Source: Synergistaceae bacterium (GTDB lineage Bacteria > Synergistota > Synergistia > Synergistales > Aminobacteriaceae). Taken from it: a stretch of 23,680 bases of DNA. Of this stretch, positions 7,886 through 14,583 are shown in pieces. Under the pieces are notes generated by a model, which saw only the letters and a list, made by a program, of their open reading frames with translations, made no database searches and had not been told where the DNA came from. Numbering within the stretch: the first letter of the stretch is position 1; the number at the start of each line of letters is the position of its first letter. The DNA is taken from the NCBI GenBank assembly GCA_022837505.1, contig JALHFZ010000025.1, forward strand, positions 908 through 24,587. The letters are read 5' to 3'. The translations under genes and the position numbers were made by a program.

Positions 7886-10763
7886 CCCTCTCATCCTCCC
7901 TTTCGTCATCTCTACCCCTCCCCTCGAGCCTCCGGCAGAGGGTGCTGCAGGTGCACCACCGGCAGGAGGGGGAGTCGTACCGGGGAGGAAAGAGCCCCGT
8001 GGCGAAGGAGCGGGCCGCCTGCTCCATGACCTCCCGGGCGCGGTCCTCAAGGGCGGAGAGATCCCCCCTCACCGCGAGCCAGGGGAGCTTTTCGCCCCTC
8101 AGGGCACCCGACTCCCTGCCGTCTCCGAGGCAGAGATAGACCGCCGCCGCCCGTTCCTCCTTCAGGGTCAGGCCGTAGGCGGCGAGCTGGAGAGATTTGG
8201 TGAACCGGGAGGACTGCCCCCCCTTGTAGTCGAAGAGGACCACCCGTCCGTCCGTGAGGACCTCCATACGGTCGCACCGCCCCCGGAAGGTGAGGTCTCC
8301 GATCCGGCAATCCGGAAGGGAAAATTCCCGGAGCTGTTCTCCTCTGGTCTCGCCGAGCCCCCTCCCCTCCATCTCCTCCTGAAGGATGGCGAGGCGGAGG
8401 GCTTTTTCAAGGAGGTCGTTTTTGGTCCGCCCCAGCCGGGGGTCGGCGTTCAGCCGGGCATAGGCCGAGGAGAGGACCTGGGGGAAGAGCTCCCTCACCA
8501 GTTCCGGAAGGGGCCTGCCCGCAGCGAGGCGCTCCCCCCAGGCCCGTTCCCAGAGGGTATGGAGGGCGATTCCCGCAAGGTCCGAGCGGTAGAGCTCCTC
8601 CCGGGGGGATTCGAGGCCCCGCAGATGGGTCATATAGTACATGAAGGGGCAGGAGTCGAAGTCGTCCAGCCCGCTGAGGGAGAAGGTCTGCTCGGGAACG
8701 GGGAGGGGGATGGATGCCGGGTTCCCCCGGAAATATCCCCCCGGAAAGGAGGGGAGGGATGAGATCTCCACCCCTCCGGCGAGGGGTTCCTCCGGCCCGG
8801 GAAGGATCTCCCCCAGGGAGCGTTCGAGGGTCTTTCCGTCCAGGGGAAGGAGCCACGGCCGGGGAGGGCGGACCGCTGCCTCGAGAAAGGGGGAGGGGGC
8901 GAGGGTCCGCCCGCTCTCGTCGCTGAGAGGCCTCAGAAAGATGCACACCCCTTCGGCGCAGGCGGTGAGCCGTCGGAAGAGGGCCTCCCGCTGGCTTCGC
9001 TTTTCGCTCACAAGGGGGAGGTGGCTTCGTCCGAGGCCGAGGAGGGGGCTGGCATGGAGGGCCTCCTTCTTTTCGTCGCTGAGGAGGGGGGACTCCCGGA
9101 CCTGCCCCGGCCACGATTTCGCCGTGACCCCCGCGAAGATCCATACGGGGGAGGAGAAGAGGACCGGAGGGGTTCCGGGGTAGAGGGCGACGGAGGGCTC
9201 CGTGGCGGGGGGGATCCACGTTCTGTTGCTCTCCGCCCAGCGGGCGAGGAAGGCCATGGAGTCCTCGGGGGAGAGGTGGGTTCTCCCCGCCTCGCCGAGG
9301 TCCCGCCGGAGGTCCCGGAGGAAGGTCTCCTTCTGCTCCGTCTCCATGATCGTCAGGGTGAGCTTGCGGATCTCCCCGTCGAGGACGGGGGCGTCCTCCG
9401 CCCCTTTCAGCAGTTCCTTCAGTTCTTCCCTGCCGGGGGCGAGGGCCTTCAGGGCGGCGAGGAGCTCCTCGGGGCGCCCCCCCTTCGACAGGGCGTCGGT
9501 GAAGCGGAGGGCCCGCTCGAACCCCTCAAGCCCCGACGAAGGGGGAAAGTTCCGGAGAAAGCGGAGCCACTGCTCCCGTCCCGAGGGGAGGCGGAGGGCA
9601 AATTCCCGCCGGGGGAAGGTGACGGGGGCGAAGAGAAGCCCCGAGAGGAAGTCCGCCGTCTCCCGGGCGGGCCACCCCTCGAAGGCCAGATCCCGGGCCC
9701 GGAGGGCGGCCTTCCAGAGAAGGGAGTCCGCCACGGCCATCCCCTCCTTCAGGGAGAAGGGGAGGCCGTACCGGGAGAAGCTCTCCATGACGGATTCGAT
9801 GTCCGGAGCGTCTCCGCAGACGGTGACGGCGCTCCATCCGGGAAAGGGCCTATCCCCCGCCCGGGAGAGAAAGCCCTCCCCGGCGGACCAGAAGAAAAGT
9901 TCCCGGGCAAGGGTGTCCGTGGAGAGCCGCCGGTCCCCCGCCGCAAGGGAGAGGGCAGCCCCCGGCTCCTTTGAGCCGAAGTCGGCCACGACCCCCTCGG
10001 GAAACTGCTGAAGGGCGGTATAAAAGTCCCCCTCGCCGCACCGGGGGATCCAGAAGGAAAGGACGGCGCCGGAGGAGGTCAGGGCGGAGAGAAAATGAAG
10101 CTGGCTCGACGTGAAGCTCAAAAACCCCACGGCGCAGAGCCTGAGCTGCCGCGCCCAGGGGACGGCCTGCCCCGGGTCCTTCCGGATCTGCTCAGTCCCG
10201 AGGGAGGGGAGCTGGGCGCTGTCGGCGAGCCCCTCCTTCTCGAGCAGGGCTAGGTAGTCGCCGTAGAGGCGGCAGAGGATGCCGCTCTCCTCAAAGAGTC
10301 GGGTGCACCCTCCCTCCGGAGAACAGCCGGAGCAGCCGAGGGAGGCCGCAAGCTCCTCCCGGGGGACGTCCTCCCGAAGGAGCTCCCTCAGGGCATCTCC
10401 AGCCATCTCAACGAAGCCGGGAGCAGCCGTGCCGGGGGGGAGTTCGTCCCCCCCCTCCTCCCGGAGGCGGGCAACGAGAAGGCGCACAAGAAGCCAGTGG
10501 TCGGGTGGGTCGATCTGCACCCGGACCTTTTCTGGGGGGCAGGCCTCAATGAGCGACCGGTAGAGGTCCTCCCATATCCATATTCTGCTCCCCTTCCGGC
10601 CGAAGGAGGCAAAGGCTGCTCCGTCGGGGGGGAAGAGCATATCGGACAGGACGGATTTGTCCCGGGCGGAGGGGACGAGAAAAACCGTATCGGGAAAGTC
10701 TTCCCCCTCCTTCCTCAGAAGGGGGGCCAGTTCACCGGGGTTTCGGTAGGTGTTCAGTTCCAG
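7869..10763 (-). CDS. addB: AddB-like nuclease/inactive-helicase subunit, apparent CTG start
   Basis: The partner subunit of the AddA-like helicase, about 964 residues. The C-terminal nuclease has the AddB arrangement: first cysteine in LDDFDSCPFMYY, GRCDRMEV then VVLFDYKGG and QLAAYGL, and a final C-x2-C-x-C-x3-C cluster (PSCRWCTCSTLC), expected to bind 4Fe-4S. I see no Walker A loop near the N-terminus, so its helicase fold is probably degenerate. The first in-frame ATG (10640) has no Shine-Dalgarno sequence. The frame is open upstream and reads family-like sequence (ELNTYRNPGELAPLLRKEG, then TVFLVPSARDK). The only initiator with a good site is CTG at 10761-10763, eight nucleotides after AAGGGAGG. 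The stop overlaps the addA start, so the two are translationally coupled. No clear promoter could be fixed upstream. Confidence 0.85.
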   Translation of the reverse strand: MELNTYRNPGELAPLLRKEGEDFPDTVFLVPSARDKSVLSDMLFPPDGAAFASFGRKGSRIWIWEDLYRSLIEACPPEKVRVQIDPPDHWLLVRLLVARLREEGGDELPPGTAAPGFVEMAGDALRELLREDVPREELAASLGCSGCSPEGGCTRLFEESGILCRLYGDYLALLEKEGLADSAQLPSLGTEQIRKDPGQAVPWARQLRLCAVGFLSFTSSQLHFLSALTSSGAVLSFWIPRCGEGDFYTALQQFPEGVVADFGSKEPGAALSLAAGDRRLSTDTLARELFFWSAGEGFLSRAGDRPFPGWSAVTVCGDAPDIESVMESFSRYGLPFSLKEGMAVADSLLWKAALRARDLAFEGWPARETADFLSGLLFAPVTFPRREFALRLPSGREQWLRFLRNFPPSSGLEGFERALRFTDALSKGGRPEELLAALKALAPGREELKELLKGAEDAPVLDGEIRKLTLTIMETEQKETFLRDLRRDLGEAGRTHLSPEDSMAFLARWAESNRTWIPPATEPSVALYPGTPPVLFSSPVWIFAGVTAKSWPGQVRESPLLSDEKKEALHASPLLGLGRSHLPLVSEKRSQREALFRRLTACAEGVCIFLRPLSDESGRTLAPSPFLEAAVRPPRPWLLPLDGKTLERSLGEILPGPEEPLAGGVEISSLPSFPGGYFRGNPASIPLPVPEQTFSLSGLDDFDSCPFMYYMTHLRGLESPREELYRSDLAGIALHTLWERAWGERLAAGRPLPELVRELFPQVLSSAYARLNADPRLGRTKNDLLEKALRLAILQEEMEGRGLGETRGEQLREFSLPDCRIGDLTFRGRCDRMEVLTDGRVVLFDYKGGQSSRFTKSLQLAAYGLTLKEERAAAVYLCLGDGRESGALRGEKLPWLAVRGDLSALEDRAREVMEQAARSFATGLFPPRYDSPSCRWCTCSTLCRRLEGRGRDDEREDERDDGDE

Positions 10764-10771
10764 CGGAGGAA

Positions 10772-10779
10772 CCTCCCTT
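10772..10779 (-). promoter_or_regulatory. Shine-Dalgarno that decides the addB start (CTG)
   Basis: The minus strand reads AAGGGAGG, followed by exactly eight nucleotides and then CTG at 10763-10761. An in-frame TGA at 10788-10790 bounds the frame upstream. No ATG, GTG or TTG lies in frame between that stop and the ATG at 10640. This supports a CTG initiator. Confidence 0.65.
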
Positions 10780-10807
10780 GGATGAGCTCAAATCAGTAAT
10801 AGTGTAG

Positions 10808-10836
10808 CATACAATTATTCTCTTCCGTGGTACAAT
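10808..10836 (+). promoter_or_regulatory. Candidate promoter of the secreted protein-iorAB operon
   Basis: A -10-like TACAAT (10831-10836, five of six matches) is preceded by 17 bp and a weak -35-like CATACA (10808-10813, three of six). It stands about 40 nt upstream of the ATG at 10877. The -10 lies inside an inverted repeat (10821-10848). Confidence 0.45.
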
Positions 10837-10848
10837 TTTACCGGAAGA
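10821..10848. promoter_or_regulatory. Inverted repeat around the -10, possible operator
   Basis: TCTTCC and GGTA (with two unpaired bases between) mirror TACCGGAAGA across a CAATTT centre. The dyad straddles the candidate -10 box, so in a typical promoter it would be DNA bound by a regulator rather than part of the transcript. No regulator can be named. Confidence 0.3.
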
Positions 10849-10876
10849 AAAAAATTTAAAGAGGAGGAACAATTCC

Positions 10877-11248
10877 ATGAAAAGATCTCTCTTTTTGAAA
10901 ACCCTGATGGCGGCAGCCCTTGTCGTCCTCTTCGCCCTTCCCGTCTTTGCTGCCGATCTGACTATTGAGCTCGGTGAAGGGGTGAAGGAGAAGCTCGAAC
11001 CCCTCGGCACGGTCTTCACCCTTGACTGGGGACTCTACCGGAACACCTGAGGAGAAGAGCCCTCCGCTCTCGTCGAGAGCGGCACACCGAAGAATATGGA
11101 CCGCTATATCTCCGTGAACGACGGAACGAATTCCATGGTCCTCTACGTTCCGAAGTCCATGAAGTTCAAGGATGACACCATCCTTATCGAGCAGTTCACC
11201 TTCCGCGGAAGGGACGTCTTCATCTCCCGGACAGTCCTTCCCGAATAG
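10877..11248 (+). CDS. Small exported protein with in-frame TGA at codon 58: candidate selenoprotein
   Basis: A 123-residue reading frame with a clear start (GAGGAGG nine nucleotides before the ATG) and a Sec signal peptide: basic MKRSLFLK, hydrophobic core TLMAAALVVLFALPV, cleavage after FAA. The mature part starts DLTIELGEG. At codon 58 (11048-11050) the frame has TGA, preceded by DWGLYRNT and followed by GEEPSALVESGTP. It then runs 65 codons with the usual C/G-ending codon preference to TAG, 21 nt before iorA. The second half reads like protein (MDRYISVNDGTNSMVLYVP, FTFRGRDVFISRTVLPE). A SECIS-like hairpin lies 21 nt past the TGA. So UGA may be read as selenocysteine; there is no other cysteine in the mature protein. 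The alternative is a recent nonsense mutation, which would leave only a 57-residue secreted peptide. I do not recognise the family. Co-transcription with iorAB is likely. Confidence 0.6.
11064..11082 (+). promoter_or_regulatory. SECIS-like hairpin downstream of the in-frame TGA
   Basis: CCGCTCTC (11064-11071) pairs perfectly with GAGAGCGG (11075-11082), leaving a GTC loop. The loop G is the 22nd base after the TGA, and GU are its first two bases. Known bacterial SECIS elements sit inside the coding region directly after UGA, with an apical loop about 16-37 nt away and a conserved G (usually GU) at the loop start, as in E. coli fdhF. There is no T-run after it, so it is not an intrinsic terminator. 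Confidence 0.55.
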
Positions 11249-11269
11249 TACAAGAAGGGGGAATGGAGA

Positions 11270-13153
11270 ATGAAAAGACTCGGCGATATGCTGCTGAACC
11301 GGGGACCCTTCTCGGAGATCGTCCTCGGAAACACGGCGCTGGCCCGGGCCATGATCGAATCGGGCACGGAGGTGATCACCTCCTACCCCGGATCGCCCAC
11401 TCCCGAGATCGCCTCTGCCCTTCTCTCCATTCCGGGAGACCGGCGCCCCTTCTATTTTGAGTTTTCCACAAATGAAAAGGTCGCCACGGAGGTGGCCTGC
11501 GGAGCTTCCCTGAACGGACGGCCCGCCTGCGTCTTCTTCAAGAGCGTGGGCCTCAACGTGGCCGCTGACTCCTTCATCCAGCTCTCCCTTCTCGAACTGA
11601 CGGGAGGGTTGGTTGCCGTCATCGGGGATGATCCGGGGGCGAACTCCTCCCAGAACGAACAGGACAACCGCCACTTCGCCCGGATGGCCTACATCCCCGT
11701 CTTCGAGCCCTCCTCGCCGGCGGAGGCCTATCAGGCCTATCTCGATGCCATGGACCTCTCCCGGCGGAAGAAGATGCCCGTGATCGTCCGCATGACCACC
11801 CACGTCTGCCACGGAAAGGAAAAGGTCGCCTTCGGAAGCTGGTCCGGGGCCTCCCCCAAGGGGCCTCCGGCCTTCGATTCAACGGGCGGCCCCTCCGTCC
11901 CCCTCACGGCCGCAGCCCTCGAGATGAAGCGCCGGGCCCTCGCGAAGCTTGCCCTCGTGGCCTGCGAGACGGATACCCCCTCCTTCTGGGAGCTCCGGAA
12001 GGGGACCGACCCGACCCGGGGGATCATCACGGCGGGGCTTCCCTACCGGTCCCTCCTCGACGTCCTCGAAGAGGCGGACAGGACGCCGGACATCCTCCGC
12101 CTCGGAGTGGTGCACCCCCTCCCCCGCACAGCCATCGCCGAATTTCTCGGCGACCATCCGGAGGTCAAAATCCTCGAGGAACTCGACGATTTTCTTGAGC
12201 GGGAGATCAAGGCCCTGGCCTTTGATCTCGCCATAGACATTTCCATCCTCGGTAAAGGGGATACGGACGACTGGATCGGCGAATACACCCCCGACAAGGT
12301 GGCTGAGGTCCTTGAAAAGACCTGGCCCGGCCTCGTCTCCCCCGGCGCCCGGAGGGAATCGGCCCTCCAGCCCAGACCCCCCCAGATGTGCCCCGGGTGC
12401 GGCCACCGGTCGGCCTTCCACGCCATCAAGCAGGCCCTGGCCGACGAGGACATCACCGTGGCCGACATCGGCTGCCATACCCTGGGGTATCTTCCCCCCT
12501 ACAGCCTGGGGGAGGTGCTTCTCTCCATGGGGCACTCCACCGGCACGGCCTCAGGACTCTCCCTCTTCAACGACAGCCGCAGGGTGATCGCCTTCCTCGG
12601 CGACTCCACCTTCTTTCACGCCGGGCTGCCGGGGATCGTCAACGCCGTCTTCAACAACCACAACGTGACGCTCATCATCATGGAGAACGGCACCACCGCC
12701 ATGACGGGCCACCAGGACCATCCCGGAGCCGGGCGGAATGCCAGGGGCCCCGCCGAGGCCATCTCCATCCGCTCAGTCCTCGAGGGGCTCGGTGTGAAGA
12801 GCATCCGGGAGACGGATACCTACAGTCAGAAACAGCTCACCTCCCTGGTGAAGGAGGCCCTTGCGGAAGAGGGGTTCTCCGTGGTCATCGCCCGGCACCC
12901 CTGCATGCTCAAGTACACCCGGGAGCAGCAGCGCAAGCCCGACTACAGGCCGAAATCCGTGGAGATCCTTCAGGAGAAGTGCGACCGCCTTCACGTCTGC
13001 GTGGAATCCTTCGGCTGCCCCTCCTTCCAGAGGAACGAGGACGGCAGCGTCTTCGTCTCGCCGGATCTGTGCATCGGCGACGGATCGTGCATCCAGACGT
13101 GCCCCGTGAAGGCCATCTCGGTAAAGAAAGACCGGAAGGAGGGGGCGGAATGA
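11270..13153 (+). CDS. iorA: Indolepyruvate:ferredoxin oxidoreductase, alpha subunit
   Basis: The thiamine-diphosphate subunit of IOR, which oxidatively decarboxylates aryl pyruvates (from transaminated Trp, Phe, Tyr) to aryl-CoA while reducing ferredoxin; cytoplasmic. At 627 residues it is of normal length. The N-terminal pyrimidine-binding half has ITSYPGSPTPEIA and FEFSTNEKVATEVACGAS. The TPP-binding half has CPGCGHRSAFHAIKQ and the GDS...N motif (FLGDSTFFHAG to IIMENGTTAMTG). The C-terminal ferredoxin-like domain is altered: the first motif reads KCDRLHVCVESFGCP and the second LCIGDGSCIQTCP, so in each the second cysteine of the usual C-x2-C-x2-C pattern is replaced (Leu and Asp). Shine-Dalgarno AGGGGG precedes the ATG. 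It follows the candidate selenoprotein by 21 nt, and its stop overlaps the iorB start (ATGA). Confidence 0.95.
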   Translation: MKRLGDMLLNRGPFSEIVLGNTALARAMIESGTEVITSYPGSPTPEIASALLSIPGDRRPFYFEFSTNEKVATEVACGASLNGRPACVFFKSVGLNVAADSFIQLSLLELTGGLVAVIGDDPGANSSQNEQDNRHFARMAYIPVFEPSSPAEAYQAYLDAMDLSRRKKMPVIVRMTTHVCHGKEKVAFGSWSGASPKGPPAFDSTGGPSVPLTAAALEMKRRALAKLALVACETDTPSFWELRKGTDPTRGIITAGLPYRSLLDVLEEADRTPDILRLGVVHPLPRTAIAEFLGDHPEVKILEELDDFLEREIKALAFDLAIDISILGKGDTDDWIGEYTPDKVAEVLEKTWPGLVSPGARRESALQPRPPQMCPGCGHRSAFHAIKQALADEDITVADIGCHTLGYLPPYSLGEVLLSMGHSTGTASGLSLFNDSRRVIAFLGDSTFFHAGLPGIVNAVFNNHNVTLIIMENGTTAMTGHQDHPGAGRNARGPAEAISIRSVLEGLGVKSIRETDTYSQKQLTSLVKEALAEEGFSVVIARHPCMLKYTREQQRKPDYRPKSVEILQEKCDRLHVCVESFGCPSFQRNEDGSVFVSPDLCIGDGSCIQTCPVKAISVKKDRKEGAE

Positions 13154-13716
13154 AACGGTTCGACATCTACATGGCCGGAGTGGGCGGCCAGGGGATCGGC
13201 CTGCTCAGCGAGGCGGTCCTGCGGGCCGCCGACTACGCAGGGCACACCGCCTGCGGCGTGGACACCCACGGCCTCGCCCAGCGGGGAGGGATGGTGGAGT
13301 CCTTCGTCCGGATAGGCTCTCCCGTCACGACCCCCCTCTTCCGCCGGGGAAGGGCCTCCCTCGTTCTCGCCCTCGAACGGACGGAGGCCTATCGGGCCGC
13401 CGAGGCCTGGGCCCGCCCCGGAGGGACGCTCATATACTACGACGCCTCCTGGCAGCCCCTCTCGGTGCGCCTCGGAAAGGATGAGCCCATTCACCCCGGC
13501 GGCGTGGAGGAGTGCTGCGCCAGGCTGGAAGTGGGATGCATTGCCGTGACAACGGCCGTGCCGGACCCCCGGATGCAGAACGTCGCCCTTCTGGCGGTCC
13601 TGGCCCGGGAGAAGCTCATCCCCGGTGTTGAGATCGAGCACTACAGAAAAGCCCTGAGAGACCTTCTGCCCGACAGGGTGCTTGAGGAAAATCTGAAAAT
13701 ACTCGAAGGAATGTAA
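13150..13716 (+). CDS. iorB: Indolepyruvate:ferredoxin oxidoreductase, beta subunit
   Basis: The gamma-domain subunit of IOR, about 188 residues, which pairs with IorA and completes the CoA-dependent oxidoreductase. It opens with the family signature FDIYMAGVGGQGIGLLSEAVLRAA and continues with GVDTHGLAQRGGMVESFVRIG, both typical of the pyruvate/ketoisovalerate oxidoreductase gamma family. The ATG overlaps the iorA TGA by four bases and has GGAGG seven nucleotides upstream, so the two subunits are translationally coupled, as expected for a stoichiometric complex. It ends before the hairpin at 13749-13794, which closes the operon. Confidence 0.95.
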   Translation: MKRFDIYMAGVGGQGIGLLSEAVLRAADYAGHTACGVDTHGLAQRGGMVESFVRIGSPVTTPLFRRGRASLVLALERTEAYRAAEAWARPGGTLIYYDASWQPLSVRLGKDEPIHPGGVEECCARLEVGCIAVTTAVPDPRMQNVALLAVLAREKLIPGVEIEHYRKALRDLLPDRVLEENLKILEGM

Positions 13717-13748
13717 TCTGCAAGGGTGATCAGGGGCCGCGCCATCTC

Positions 13749-13798
13749 CCTGAACCTGCGGGCGGAAGAGGCATCTTCCCCCTGCAGGTTCAGGTTTT
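13749..13798 (+). terminator. Terminator after iorB
   Basis: A perfect 11-bp outer stem (13749-13759 with 13784-13794) encloses a second inner stem (GGAAGA/TCTTCC) and is followed by TTTT. It lies about 30 nt past the iorB stop and ends the plus-strand operon. The T-tract is short, so termination may be incomplete. Confidence 0.7.
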
Positions 13799-13871
13799 CG
13801 GGCGGCCCTTTGCTTTTCCCTCCGCCCCGGAGTACCATCATTGAAATGAACAGCAGATAAGGAGGAATTTC

Positions 13872-14543
13872 ATGTTCCGTACCGTAATTTTCGACTTTGA
13901 TATGACCCTCGTGGACTCGAGCTTCGCCATCCAGGACACCATGAACAGGCTTGCCGCCCTGAAAGGGCTCCCCCAGGTGACCAGAGAGCAGGTCATGACG
14001 GTGATCGGCCTTCCCATCCGGGAGTCGTGGGTGAAGGTCTGGGGGAGCTTCGAGGAGGAGTGGCTCACCGATTTCCGGGCCTTTTTCCTCGCCGACGAGT
14101 TCGCGGGAATTCACCCCTTTCCCGGCACCCTTCCCCTCCTTGAGGAACTCCTCCTCCGGGGGATATCCCTCGGGATAGCCTCGAACCGCCAGCAGCCCGC
14201 CCACCCCCTGAAGGCCACGGGGCTTGAAAAATACTTCTCCGCCGTGGTGGGAATGGGGGATGTGCCCCTGGGAAAACCGGCGCCGGACATGATCCTGAAG
14301 TGTATGGCCGACCTCGGCAGCGACAGCTCGTCCACCCTCTTCGTGGGGGATACCCTTGACGACATCCGTGCCGCCCGGGACGCGGGAGTGCACTCCCTGG
14401 GGCTCACTACGGGAAATGCCCTTCGGGAGCATCTTCTCGCCGAAGGTGCATGGCGGGTAATTGACTCCCTCGAGGAGTTTCTTCCTCTTCTCGAGGATGT
14501 GCAGGAAGAGCCCCTTCTCCGGGAAAAGGAACCCCGGCCGTAA
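13872..14543 (+). CDS. HAD-superfamily hydrolase, phosphoglycolate phosphatase-like
   Basis: A 223-residue soluble phosphatase of the haloacid dehalogenase superfamily. Motif I is FDFDMTLVDS, giving nucleophile Asp8 and acid/base Asp10. Motif II Ser/Thr is likely in GIASNR, motif III is the Lys in LGKPAPD (about 134), and motif IV is FVGDTLDDIRAA (about 157-168). A helical cap between residues 15 and 85 places it in the Gph/beta-phosphoglucomutase-like subgroup. The substrate cannot be read from sequence; small phosphomonoesters such as 2-phosphoglycolate are the family precedent. The start has AGGAGG six to seven nucleotides upstream. A short 40-nt gap separates it from the DUF255 gene, so the two may be co-transcribed. 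Confidence 0.85.
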   Translation: MFRTVIFDFDMTLVDSSFAIQDTMNRLAALKGLPQVTREQVMTVIGLPIRESWVKVWGSFEEEWLTDFRAFFLADEFAGIHPFPGTLPLLEELLLRGISLGIASNRQQPAHPLKATGLEKYFSAVVGMGDVPLGKPAPDMILKCMADLGSDSSSTLFVGDTLDDIRAARDAGVHSLGLTTGNALREHLLAEGAWRVIDSLEEFLPLLEDVQEEPLLREKEPRP

Positions 14544-14583
14544 AGTATAAAAAGTACCCTCTTTCAAGGAAGGAGGAACCTCA

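Noticed and set aside
11048..11050. TGA read as tryptophan (alternative genetic code)
   Set aside because: Several full-length conserved genes in the window end in TGA (kinase, iorA, rpoD, dodecin), so TGA is a normal stop here.
11064..11082. Hairpin in the secreted gene as an intrinsic terminator
   Set aside because: No T-run follows on either strand, and coding continues through it to the TAG at 11246.
10856..11812. 318-codon minus-strand ORF covering the secreted-protein gene and the start of iorA
   Set aside because: It is antisense to clearly coding iorA, its protein is Gly/Asp/His-rich and unlike any family, and it has no ribosome-binding site. It is a by-product of GC-rich codon bias on the plus strand.
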